The translations under genes were made by a program, and so were the position numbers. From CAZLMG01 sp964560765 (GTDB lineage: Bacteria; Bdellovibrionota_B; Oligoflexia; Oligoflexales; CAZLMG01), in contig CAZLMG010000054.1 of NCBI GenBank assembly GCA_964560765.1, forward strand, positions 1 through 23,366: DNA of 23,366 bases, written 5' to 3'. Numbering within the stretch: position 1 is the first letter of the stretch; each line of letters opens with the position of its first letter. A model generated the notes under the pieces. That model had not been told where the DNA came from, ran no database searches, and saw only the letters and a program-made list of their open reading frames with translations. Positions 15,479-23,162 of this stretch are shown here, piece by piece.

Positions 15479-17515
15479 ATGTTTGTTCGACGACAAGAAC
15501 AGCGAGTCGTGTCGCAAGCAGGGGGGAAGACACCCTGGTTTGTGGCGTTGCGACGCTGTTTCCTTGTTGTTCTATGTGTCGCAGGGGGCGCGGCGATGCT
15601 GGCAAACGCCCAATCCTATGATGCTGGCATGAGCCGCTATACGAGCGGAAACTTCAAGGGTGCCGAAGACGCTCTCAGGTTGGCGCTGAAGAAACCACAA
15701 CCAGCCAGCGAGAAAGCTCGGATTTTGAAGTTACTGGGAATTTGCCAATACATGAATGGCGATCGCAATGCCGCTGCGTCAAGTTTTCGACAAGCGCTGG
15801 CTGCGAATCCGAAGACATCTATTAGTAAAGATGAAGTCCTCGATGAATCGGTGATCACACTGTTCAACGCGCAACGAGGCGGGGCTCGTAGTGGCGGCAC
15901 TGCGAAGTCAGCAGCGTTGCGGCCGGTGCCATCGCAGTCGGCGGCGGCTCCCCGTGGCGGCGTCGCGGTTCCCTCTGCGGGCGCTGTCAAGAAGAATCCG
16001 ACAGTACTTTTAGTAACGTCAAATGTACCTGGCGCCTCGGTGATGCTCGATGGCATCTTGGCAGGTACGGTTGGAGAGCGGCTGGAGGTCCAACCGGGAA
16101 CGAATTCTCTACAAGTCGTGTCGCCCGGGTACATTACACGTACAGTTCGCGTAAAAATTACTGCCAATCGCGACAATACAGTCACCGTGAATCTGAATAA
16201 GCCGGCGCCACCAAAGCCCAAGCCGGTGCCGAAGCCGGCTTTGAGTGCAGGCACTCCCAAGGCTGGCCCGAATCAGACAAGCAATGCAGGAGCCGCGGCC
16301 CCAAGGACGGGGGCCAAAGGGCCAAGCCTGCCGAGACCGGGCGATGATTTGTTTGAGGATGCTCTCGACGAAGAACCGTTGCCGAGCATCGCCGATCAGC
16401 CGGCGATGGCTGCGCCGATGGCGCCAAGTGTGCCCATGCAGCCGGCTCTACCACCGCCACAATATATGCAGCCTCCGCCAAACCCATACGCTCAGCAGCC
16501 CTACGGCTATAATCCCTATGCACAGCCTTACGCCCAGCCGTATGCGCAACCCTATGCTCAGCCTTACGCCCAGCCGTATGCGCAACCCTATGCTCAGCCG
16601 TATGGCTCGCCTTATGGTGGCTACGCGCAGCCCGCCATGCCACCGTATCAAGTTCCGACGCCTCCACCTCCGCTGCCGCCATCGGATCCGACTGGCGGAG
16701 CAGGAATGGTCGATCCCGGTGCCGAGGCGCCGGCCAGCGTCGATTATTATGGTACCGGCGGTGGTGTTGATGATTTCAAGCCGCCCTCAAGTCGCAAATC
16801 AAAGATCAAACGTTCAACCTCGAGGCCTCGTTCCTCACCCGGTCGCGCCAGCAGTAGCCGCACGAAAAAAGCATCAAGCTCGTCGGGAGATTCCGGTACG
16901 GCAACACTGATGGCGTTACTGCCGTTTGGTGCCGGTCAGTTTTATAATGGTAGTTATATCTTGGGGACCGCCTTTTTAGCGGGTCAAGGTTTTGGCTTGT
17001 ACTATTACATCGACAATACGTTGGCCGCGGATCAGGAGTTTGCAACTGCAACTAAAGTTATTGAAGATGCCCAGAGAACCGGCACGTCAAGTTCACCGGA
17101 TGTCATCAAGTATCGGGAAGAGGCGGATGCATATATCAAGACTTTGCGCTCGGATGCCTTGATGGGAGTCATTGGCTTTGGCGTCCTTTGGGGAGCTAGC
17201 ACCGTCGAAGCGCTAATCAATCGGCCGAAGAGCAGCAAGTCGGCCGAATTGCCTGATGACGAAGCCGGTCAACGGGCGGCTCTGATTGCGGCTGCAGCCG
17301 TTTGGTCGGCGAATGCGGAATCGGCAAGAGGTGAAGATGTGTTTACTGGCCACATCAGAGCGAGTCTCCTGGCGAATGCGGCACCTTTGCCTGCCGCCTC
17401 GTCGGCGTTGCAGCCACGCGCAGAAGATATCCGACATTCTTGGCAGCTGATCACTAGACCAGCTTCAGAAAGTGGAGCGGCGCAACTAGGTTTGCAGCTG
17501 AAGCTAAGCTTTTAA
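15479..17515 (+). CDS. Exported TPR/PEGA protein with Tyr-Pro-rich repeats and C-terminal hydrophobic segments
   Basis: A 678-residue protein with no named family that I recognise. It has an extended n-region, a hydrophobic signal core (about 27-42) with a probable cut at ANA|QSY (44), TPR-like helices (about 46-112), a PEGA domain (about 174-241: VMLDGILAGTV, PGTNSLQVVSPGY), a Pro/Lys linker, and a Tyr-Pro-Gln-rich tract (PYAQ repeats, about 330-380). A Ser/Lys/Arg-rich basic part (about 430-470) and two hydrophobic segments (about 475-505 and 555-580) follow, the first with LLPFGAGQFYNG. That Gly-rich motif resembles C-terminal membrane modules of other proteobacterial PEGA proteins. AGGA at 15471-15474 overlaps the kinase stop codon, giving tight coupling. 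It is probably the partner or target of the kinase at the inner membrane or periplasm. Codon choice in the repeat tract is unusually uniform. Confidence 0.75.
   Translation: MFVRRQEQRVVSQAGGKTPWFVALRRCFLVVLCVAGGAAMLANAQSYDAGMSRYTSGNFKGAEDALRLALKKPQPASEKARILKLLGICQYMNGDRNAAASSFRQALAANPKTSISKDEVLDESVITLFNAQRGGARSGGTAKSAALRPVPSQSAAAPRGGVAVPSAGAVKKNPTVLLVTSNVPGASVMLDGILAGTVGERLEVQPGTNSLQVVSPGYITRTVRVKITANRDNTVTVNLNKPAPPKPKPVPKPALSAGTPKAGPNQTSNAGAAAPRTGAKGPSLPRPGDDLFEDALDEEPLPSIADQPAMAAPMAPSVPMQPALPPPQYMQPPPNPYAQQPYGYNPYAQPYAQPYAQPYAQPYAQPYAQPYAQPYGSPYGGYAQPAMPPYQVPTPPPPLPPSDPTGGAGMVDPGAEAPASVDYYGTGGGVDDFKPPSSRKSKIKRSTSRPRSSPGRASSSRTKKASSSSGDSGTATLMALLPFGAGQFYNGSYILGTAFLAGQGFGLYYYIDNTLAADQEFATATKVIEDAQRTGTSSSPDVIKYREEADAYIKTLRSDALMGVIGFGVLWGASTVEALINRPKSSKSAELPDDEAGQRAALIAAAAVWSANAESARGEDVFTGHIRASLLANAAPLPAASSALQPRAEDIRHSWQLITRPASESGAAQLGLQLKLSF
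16526..16597 (+). repeat. Two identical 36-bp tandem repeats coding PYAQPYAQPYAQ
   Basis: Units 16526-16561 and 16562-16597 are identical base for base. Each is itself three diverged 12-bp PYAQ units, and a further PYAQ copy lies at 16514-16525. The exact DNA identity points to a recent duplication by slippage. The length change is a multiple of three, so the frame is kept. Confidence 0.85.
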
Positions 17516-17588
17516 TCGTCCCGATGCTGTTGAATCGATGGTAACGAATCGCAATTTCGGATAGCCTAAGACATCCAGACATTGCTGC

Positions 17589-17592
17589 GGGA
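17589..17592 (+). promoter_or_regulatory. Ribosome binding site favouring ATG 17601 for coaE
   Basis: GGGA is 8 nt before ATG 17601 but only 2 nt before the in-frame TTG at 17595, so the ATG is the better start. Confidence 0.45.
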
Positions 17593-17600
17593 AATTGTTC

Positions 17601-18263
17601 ATGTTGAACTTGCAAGAGTTGAAGAAGAAGTGGGGCATCGGCCTGACGGGCGGCATCGCCTGCGGTAAATCCACGGTTGCGCAGATTCTGCGTAAAAAAT
17701 CGTTTCTAGTGATCGACGCCGACGAATTAGCGCGCGAGGCTGTGAAGCCAAGTTCACGCGGGTTGGCGCGAGTGGTCGAGGAGTTTTCTGGCGCCGTTTT
17801 GAACGAAGACGGGACGCTGAATCGCCGCGCCATTGCCGACATTATTTTTCGGGACCCACAAAAGCGGCAAAGACTCGAGCAAATCGTTCATCCCATCATC
17901 CACGAGTTGCTGGCGGAGCATCTGCGTAAGGCCGGACTTTTCAGTGCGCCTCGTTTTTGGTTTTATGAAGCATCGTTATTGTTCGAGAAGGGAACCTATA
18001 GCGAATTTCGACAGATTTGGGCTGTGAGTTGTCCGCCGGAGGTGCAGATGGCCCGTATCCAAACGCGCGATCATCGTTCGCAAGAAATGGCGAAGGCCAT
18101 ACTTGCGAGTCAAATTCCTGCTGCAGAAAAAGCACGGCGAGCTGACGTAGTGATCGAAACAACATCTTCTATGGAAGAGTTGGAAACTAAAATTCGAATG
18201 GCATTGGAAAGTATGCCTGGTCGTAGTGGAATCATGCAGCTACAGCAGAGCACAAAAATTTAG
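17601..18263 (+). CDS. coaE: Dephospho-CoA kinase
   Basis: A 220-residue protein that matches the size and motifs of CoaE, which phosphorylates dephospho-CoA on the 3' hydroxyl of the ribose in the last step of coenzyme A synthesis in the cytosol. The P-loop is GLTGGIACGKST (14-25). VIDADELAREAV carries the conserved Asp-Ala-Asp. HPIIH and the YEASLLFEKG segment correspond to the substrate-binding and lid regions; many members have Pro-Leu-Leu-Phe-Glu here. A short basic C-terminal tail extends beyond the domain. An upstream in-frame TTG at 17595 is possible, but the ribosome binding site favours ATG 17601. The gene follows the PEGA protein by 85 bp with no visible terminator, so it may share the transcript. 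Confidence 0.93.
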   Translation: MLNLQELKKKWGIGLTGGIACGKSTVAQILRKKSFLVIDADELAREAVKPSSRGLARVVEEFSGAVLNEDGTLNRRAIADIIFRDPQKRQRLEQIVHPIIHELLAEHLRKAGLFSAPRFWFYEASLLFEKGTYSEFRQIWAVSCPPEVQMARIQTRDHRSQEMAKAILASQIPAAEKARRADVVIETTSSMEELETKIRMALESMPGRSGIMQLQQSTKI

Positions 18264-18404
18264 GGGGGACTGATGATCGTATGCAACCGCCCGCCCAATG
18301 TCAAGGCCATTAAAATCGTTGCATCCCGCTGAAATCGCCGATAAAAGTGAGATCCGTGGACATCGTTTCGTAGTCTTTTTTATTCCAGCCATCTTTTTTT
18401 TGGG

Positions 18405-18422
18405 CGCGACGGAGACGTCGTG
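18405..18422 (+). promoter_or_regulatory. Hairpin with GNRA tetraloop in the glutamine synthetase leader
   Basis: Bases 18405-18411 and 18416-18422 pair as a 7-bp stem (one G-U) closed by the tetraloop GAGA. The strong ribosome binding site AAAGGGGA (18423-18430) starts on the next base, followed by eight T before the ATG. Two T-rich tracts (about 18375-18380 and 18394-18401) precede the hairpin. A stem right beside the ribosome binding site could stabilise the leader or adjust translation. I see no known riboswitch consensus. Confidence 0.45.
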
Positions 18423-18438
18423 AAAGGGGATTTTTTTT

Positions 18439-20649
18439 ATGGTTCAGCAGCGTTCTATGCCACGGGATCGTGCCGTCGAAACCGCCATTGCACGGCGCAG
18501 TCGGATCTTTGAGCGGCCGACAGATGAGAAGGGGCGACTCCTCAGTACCTCCGAGTATTTTGGTGCCAACACGTTTAGTTTCGATTTGCTCGCCGAAACC
18601 CTTCCAGAAGCCGACGTGGCGCGGCTGAAGCGCTTCGCCGTCAGTGACGAACCGTTGACCCTAGCTATGGCGGACAAGGTGGCTTCGGCCGTCAAGAAGT
18701 GGGCGATGGAAAAGGGGGCAACCCATTACTGCCATTGGTTTCAGCCACAAACCGGCATTACAGCGGAAAAACATGATGCCTTCTTCTCGTTTGACAGCAA
18801 TGGGCGTCCCGTGGAGATGTTTACCGGCAAACAACTGATTCAAACCGAGCCCGACGCTTCTTCCTTTCCGTCGGGCGGCCGCCGATCGACCTTCGAAGCT
18901 CGTGGCTACACGCTTTGGGACGCTTCTTCGCCGATGTTCTTGCGCGAGACTGAGAACGGCTTGACGCTCTGTATTCCATCGCTCTTTGTTTCTTATACGG
19001 GTGAAGCCCTCGATCAAAAAACTCCGTTGTTGCGCTCTTTGAAGGCCGTCAGCAAGGCTGCAGTGGATTCGTTGCACCTGCTTGGCTATGCGGATACTCG
19101 CTTCGTTGTGGCAACAGCTGGCCCAGAGCAAGAATACTTTGTGGTCGATGAATCGCTGTTTTACCTGCGTCCGGACTTGGCCTTGGCGGGTCGAACGCTG
19201 GTCGGCCGGGTGCCGCCCAAGGGGCAGCAGCTGGAAGACCACTATTTCGGCACCATCAAGGACCGCCTCCTCAACTTTATTATCGAGTGCGAGCACGAAC
19301 TGTATAAGTTGGGCGTGCCCTGCAAAACTCGACATAATGAGGTGGCACCGAGCCAGCTAGAAACAGCGCCTATCTTTGAATTCGCCAACGTTGCTGCCGA
19401 CCACAATCAGATGGTGATGGAAATCATCCGCGATGTGGCTCGTCGGCATGATCTGGTCGCACTGTTTCACGAAAAGCCGTACCAAGGCATGAACGGCTCT
19501 GGAAAGCACGTGAATTGGTCCTTGGCGGATAGTGCTGGATCGAACCTGTTGGAGCCGGGTGACAACCCGCATGAAAATGTCCGATTCCTGTTTTTCCTAT
19601 CGGCGGCCGTCAAAGCCATCCACGATCACGGAGCTCTGTTGCGGGCTGCGGTTGCGGCACCTGGCAACGATTTCCGATTGGGGGCCAATGAGGCGCCGCC
19701 GGCGATCATGAGCGCCTACTTGGGCGAGACGCTGACTCAGGTGTTGAATCGAATCTGCGGGGAAGGTGACTTATCGCCTCGCGCCGCGACCATCAATCTG
19801 GACCTGGCGAAGGTCCCCGAGATTGCTCGTGACAATACGGACCGCAACCGAACGTCGCCCTTTGCCTTCACTGGCAACAAGTTTGAATTCCGGGCGGTCG
19901 GTGCCTCGGCGAGCATCAGCCCAGCTTTGACCTACCTAAACACGGCTATGGCCCAAGCATTAAGCGAGTTGAATGAGAAGCTGCGGGCTAAAGCCGGCAG
20001 CAAGGGCAAGGCGACAGATGAGCAGGTCTTGGAAGTGATCCGTGAAACGGTCATGGCGACCAAGAAGATTCGCTTTGAAGGCAACAACTACGCAGAGGCC
20101 TGGCACAAGGAGGCGGAAGCGCGCGGCTTGCCGAATTTGAAAGACACGCCAGCAGCATTGTCGGCGCTGGCTGATCCAAAAGTTGCCAAGTTATTCGCAA
20201 CGCATGGCGTCATGACTGCGGATGAATTGACGGCACGTCGATTGATTCAGGTCGAGCGCTATGTCAAGATTCGCTTGATCGAGCTGGAAACGCTGGAAGA
20301 GATGGTCGCTACGCAAATCTTGCCAGCGGCAGAATCACAGTTGATTGCCTCGGGGGAAGCGATTCGTGCGGTCAAGAAGGTGCTGGGAGAGGCGCCCGCC
20401 GAGCAACTGAAGGCCTTTGAAAAAGTCAGCAAGACGTCCGCAAAATTGCGGGCGCAAAAGCACAAGCTAAGCGAGTTCGTAGCTCAATGTCTGGAAGGTC
20501 ATGACGAAGACAAGACGGCACGTCGTATCGGTGACGAGGGAATGAAAATCATGGCAGATACGCGTGTCCTGTGTGATGAGCTTGAATTGATGGTGGACGA
20601 CCTCTACTGGTCTCTGCCAAAGTATCGAGAGCTGATTTATACGCTGTAA
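18439..20649 (+). CDS. glnN: Type III glutamine synthetase (GSIII)
   Basis: The 736-residue length fits type III enzymes (about 700-730), not GSI (about 470). GSIII makes glutamine from glutamate, ammonia and ATP in the cytosol. Visible motifs are ATHYCHWFQPQTGITAEKHD (94-113, a GSIII hallmark), AGPEQEYFVVD (227-237, metal-binding Glu), KTRHNEVAPSQLE (296-308), NGSGKHVNWSL (352-362, glutamate-binding loop) and a later RNRTSPFAFTGNKFEFRAVG stretch. The C-terminal part (about 520-736) is the helical extension of this type. Type III enzymes lack the GSI adenylylation site as a rule. The start has AAAGGGGA separated by eight T from the ATG. The gene has its own leader hairpin and an intrinsic terminator, so it is probably transcribed alone. 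Confidence 0.96.
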   Translation: MVQQRSMPRDRAVETAIARRSRIFERPTDEKGRLLSTSEYFGANTFSFDLLAETLPEADVARLKRFAVSDEPLTLAMADKVASAVKKWAMEKGATHYCHWFQPQTGITAEKHDAFFSFDSNGRPVEMFTGKQLIQTEPDASSFPSGGRRSTFEARGYTLWDASSPMFLRETENGLTLCIPSLFVSYTGEALDQKTPLLRSLKAVSKAAVDSLHLLGYADTRFVVATAGPEQEYFVVDESLFYLRPDLALAGRTLVGRVPPKGQQLEDHYFGTIKDRLLNFIIECEHELYKLGVPCKTRHNEVAPSQLETAPIFEFANVAADHNQMVMEIIRDVARRHDLVALFHEKPYQGMNGSGKHVNWSLADSAGSNLLEPGDNPHENVRFLFFLSAAVKAIHDHGALLRAAVAAPGNDFRLGANEAPPAIMSAYLGETLTQVLNRICGEGDLSPRAATINLDLAKVPEIARDNTDRNRTSPFAFTGNKFEFRAVGASASISPALTYLNTAMAQALSELNEKLRAKAGSKGKATDEQVLEVIRETVMATKKIRFEGNNYAEAWHKEAEARGLPNLKDTPAALSALADPKVAKLFATHGVMTADELTARRLIQVERYVKIRLIELETLEEMVATQILPAAESQLIASGEAIRAVKKVLGEAPAEQLKAFEKVSKTSAKLRAQKHKLSEFVAQCLEGHDEDKTARRIGDEGMKIMADTRVLCDELELMVDDLYWSLPKYRELIYTL

Positions 20650-20673
20650 CGTCAGAAATTCTTGTAAGGATGG

Positions 20674-20700
20674 ACCCCGCCCTTACAGGCGGGGTTTTTT
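20674..20700 (+). terminator. Rho-independent terminator of the glutamine synthetase gene
   Basis: A 7-bp G+C stem (20675-20681 with 20688-20694), extended by an A-T pair, encloses the loop CTTACA and is followed by six T (20695-20700). It begins 25 bp after the stop codon. The stem has no T-run on the other strand, so it acts only for plus-strand transcription. The helicase ATG follows at 20705. Confidence 0.9.
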
Positions 20701-20704
20701 GTTG

Positions 20705-23134
20705 ATGACGAAGCACAAGTCAAAGCGTCGCGGAAAGCGCCCTGGGCAAAGTGGCAATCGACCTTCTGGTCGTCGTGGTGACCCTCAACCTGGTTCCGAG
20801 CAGCGCTCTGGGGAGTCAGGCGAGGGCGGTCAGCGTCGTTTTGGACCTCGCAAGGACCACGGCGCCGGCAGTGGCCCGGAGCGCGGGCGGTTTCGGCCGC
20901 GGGGGCAAGATGAGCATGCTGGGCGCGAGTTTGTGGCGCGCGGCAAAGCGGCGCCGCATGTGGCCGCGTGGGGCGAGGATACGAAGCGCGTCGTGACCAA
21001 ATGGCTGGAAGATGCCAAGCGCATCCCTCCGCCTCCGCGCATTGATCTGCATGCCGATCCTTTAGGGTCTCTCGATAGTTGGCAGCGCGATGCCGTGGAC
21101 GCCTTATTGGCGAATCAGAGCGTCGTCGTAGATGCGCCGACGACGGCCGGAAAAACCAGGGTGGTCGAGTCATTTTTTGCGATCAATATTGGCAAGCCAA
21201 CATTTCGCGCCGCTTATACAACTCCGGTCAAGAGTTTGGCTAACGACAAGCTGCATGAGTTCCGCGAAATGTTCGGTCGGGACAACGTCGGCATTGCAAC
21301 TGGTGATCTAAAGGAAAATTTGAACGCGCCCATCGTGGTAGCGACGTTGGAGTCCTACCGTAACTCGCTGTTGGGGACGGAACCGGATCTTGGTCGAAAC
21401 ATCGTTGTTTTTGACGAATACCATTACGTACAGGACATCAGTCGTGGCAGCGCTTGGGAAGAGGCGATCATCCTGACACCACCCTCGTGTCAGTTGCTAT
21501 TGCTTTCCGCCTCAGTAGGCAACAGCCAGCAGTTTTGTGACTGGTTGAATAAGATTCGCAATCAAGACTGCATGCACGTTCGCACGGAGGGGCGTCCGGT
21601 CCCCTTGGAGGATTTGGTTTGCTATCAGGATACGTGGGTTCGGGCGGAGCTCATCCCCGAAACCATGTTGAAGCAAGTGCGTCTTGAAGGTTTGCGACCA
21701 CCGCCGGGGCGGATCATCGCCCAACGAGCTGTGGCGGCGGAGCAATTGGGTCTGACTCCGTGCATCGTGTACGCTGGACGACGTAAGTCTTGCGAGACGC
21801 TGGCGGAGTCGATTGCAGAGGCGTCTGAGCCGTGGCCCGAGGAAACGCGTCGCGAGCTCTCCGAGCGCCTGCAGCTGCTGCACGAGGAGTTTCGGGCGTT
21901 AGCATTTCTGCCGGCTCGATTACGCTCGATGATGATTTCAACTGGTGTCGCCTATCACCACTCAGGCCTAGCGCCGCAAGCACGGGTTGCGGTCGAGCGT
22001 CTGGTCAAAGAGGGGCGTTTGCGCTTTTGTACCGCGACCATGGGTTTGAGCTTGGGCATCAACTTTTCGGTGCGCAGCGCCCTCATCGCGGATTTGACGC
22101 GGCCGGACGAGCGCGGATTGGTCGGTTATGAGCCGAGCGAAGTGTTGCAGATGTTGGGGCGCGCCGGTCGTCGCGGTCGCGACATGGTTGGCTTCAGTTT
22201 GTGGCTGAATGTGGAATCCTACAAGAAGTTGGGTCGGGCCAAGCGGGACCGCTGTGATTCTCGATTGAAGAATGATCCGACGACATTCTTGGGTCTGGTC
22301 GGACGCGGCTTTGGTTTGCGCGGGATCGAGCGCTTCTACAGCAAGAGTTTCCTGCGTTATAATGATAGTCGCGTTGATCTGGGCATTATCCACTCGGGTC
22401 GGGTGGTCAAGGGTGTTGGTGTTGAATCGCTTCCTTGTACCTCACCGGCGAGTGAATTTGCCCATTTTCTGATGGAAGAAGAAGCTAAGTGCCCCGATTG
22501 TCCCTTGCGCAAGAAATGTCATAGCCAGTTGCAGCAGTATGCGCGCGGGTCACTGGCTGCGCTGCATCTGCACCTGCATCAACTTGGCGCCCTGGACCGA
22601 GAAGAGAAACTCACTCCTTATGGCGGCCTGGCGCGTTATTTTCCCCAAGCCGGTGGGCTACTCGTGGCACGCATGATTACCGATGGCCGCGTTCACACCG
22701 GGAATATGGCGGCGTGTGCTGAGCTCTTTGCTGGCCTAGCGCTGGCGCGACATAAACAGCCATCTGTTCCTGAGTCCTATCGCTGGCCATTTGATGCGGA
22801 GGCCTTGGAGGCTGAGTTAGAAGAGCATTATCCCAGCGAACTCTTTCCAGAGCTCTATGATACCGGCGGGCCGCGTCGTCGCGGTGGCGGATTGCGTGAG
22901 TTCAATCCTGCGGCTGGACACATTATTTCGCTTTGGCTCGGCGGTATGGAATGGCCGCAACTGCTGCGGGAAGTTACTAGCGAGGGTTTTGGAGCCGGCG
23001 ATTTGACTTCGCTACTCTTGCGCGTGGGAACCTATCTGCAGTCCATGAGTGCGGTGGAGACGCCGGGTGTGGCGGGGGCAGCTCGCTGGCTCAGGGGTGA
23101 ATTGATGCGGGATCCGATTTCGCCGGACTTCTAA
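20705..23134 (+). CDS. Ski2/HelY-like superfamily 2 DExH helicase
   Basis: About 809 residues. Residues 1-95 form a basic, low-complexity RG/GR-rich tail likely to bind RNA. The helicase core follows: WQRDAVDALL, Walker A APTTAGKT (about 141-148), motif Ia TPVKSLANDK, motif II FDEYHY (DExH), motif III LSASVGN, YHHSGLAP, motif V TATMGLSLGIN and motif VI LQMLGRAGRRG. This is the pattern of Ski2/Mtr4-type RNA helicases, including actinobacterial HelY. A Cys motif CPDCPLRKKC (about 596-605) matches the position of a similar cluster in HelY. The C-terminal 170 residues are helical. Probable role: RNA unwinding in rRNA processing or decay, inferred from family. Frames starting at TTG 20699 and 20702 are open, but ATG 20705 is preferred. 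The start lies just after a terminator. Confidence 0.9.
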   Translation: MTKHKSKRRGKRPGQSGNRPSGRRGDPQPGSEQRSGESGEGGQRRFGPRKDHGAGSGPERGRFRPRGQDEHAGREFVARGKAAPHVAAWGEDTKRVVTKWLEDAKRIPPPPRIDLHADPLGSLDSWQRDAVDALLANQSVVVDAPTTAGKTRVVESFFAINIGKPTFRAAYTTPVKSLANDKLHEFREMFGRDNVGIATGDLKENLNAPIVVATLESYRNSLLGTEPDLGRNIVVFDEYHYVQDISRGSAWEEAIILTPPSCQLLLLSASVGNSQQFCDWLNKIRNQDCMHVRTEGRPVPLEDLVCYQDTWVRAELIPETMLKQVRLEGLRPPPGRIIAQRAVAAEQLGLTPCIVYAGRRKSCETLAESIAEASEPWPEETRRELSERLQLLHEEFRALAFLPARLRSMMISTGVAYHHSGLAPQARVAVERLVKEGRLRFCTATMGLSLGINFSVRSALIADLTRPDERGLVGYEPSEVLQMLGRAGRRGRDMVGFSLWLNVESYKKLGRAKRDRCDSRLKNDPTTFLGLVGRGFGLRGIERFYSKSFLRYNDSRVDLGIIHSGRVVKGVGVESLPCTSPASEFAHFLMEEEAKCPDCPLRKKCHSQLQQYARGSLAALHLHLHQLGALDREEKLTPYGGLARYFPQAGGLLVARMITDGRVHTGNMAACAELFAGLALARHKQPSVPESYRWPFDAEALEAELEEHYPSELFPELYDTGGPRRRGGGLREFNPAAGHIISLWLGGMEWPQLLREVTSEGFGAGDLTSLLLRVGTYLQSMSAVETPGVAGAARWLRGELMRDPISPDF

Positions 23135-23162
23135 GTGTCCTGGTACTCTCGACTGGATCCAA

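Noticed and set aside
17595..17600. TTG 17595 as the start of coaE
   Set aside because: Only 2 nt separate it from the ribosome binding site; ATG 17601 has normal spacing and keeps the full P-loop domain.
18264..18438. Sigma-54 promoter or known glutamine riboswitch before glnN
   Set aside because: GG and GC elements do not fall at the required 10-bp spacing, and no riboswitch consensus could be recognised.
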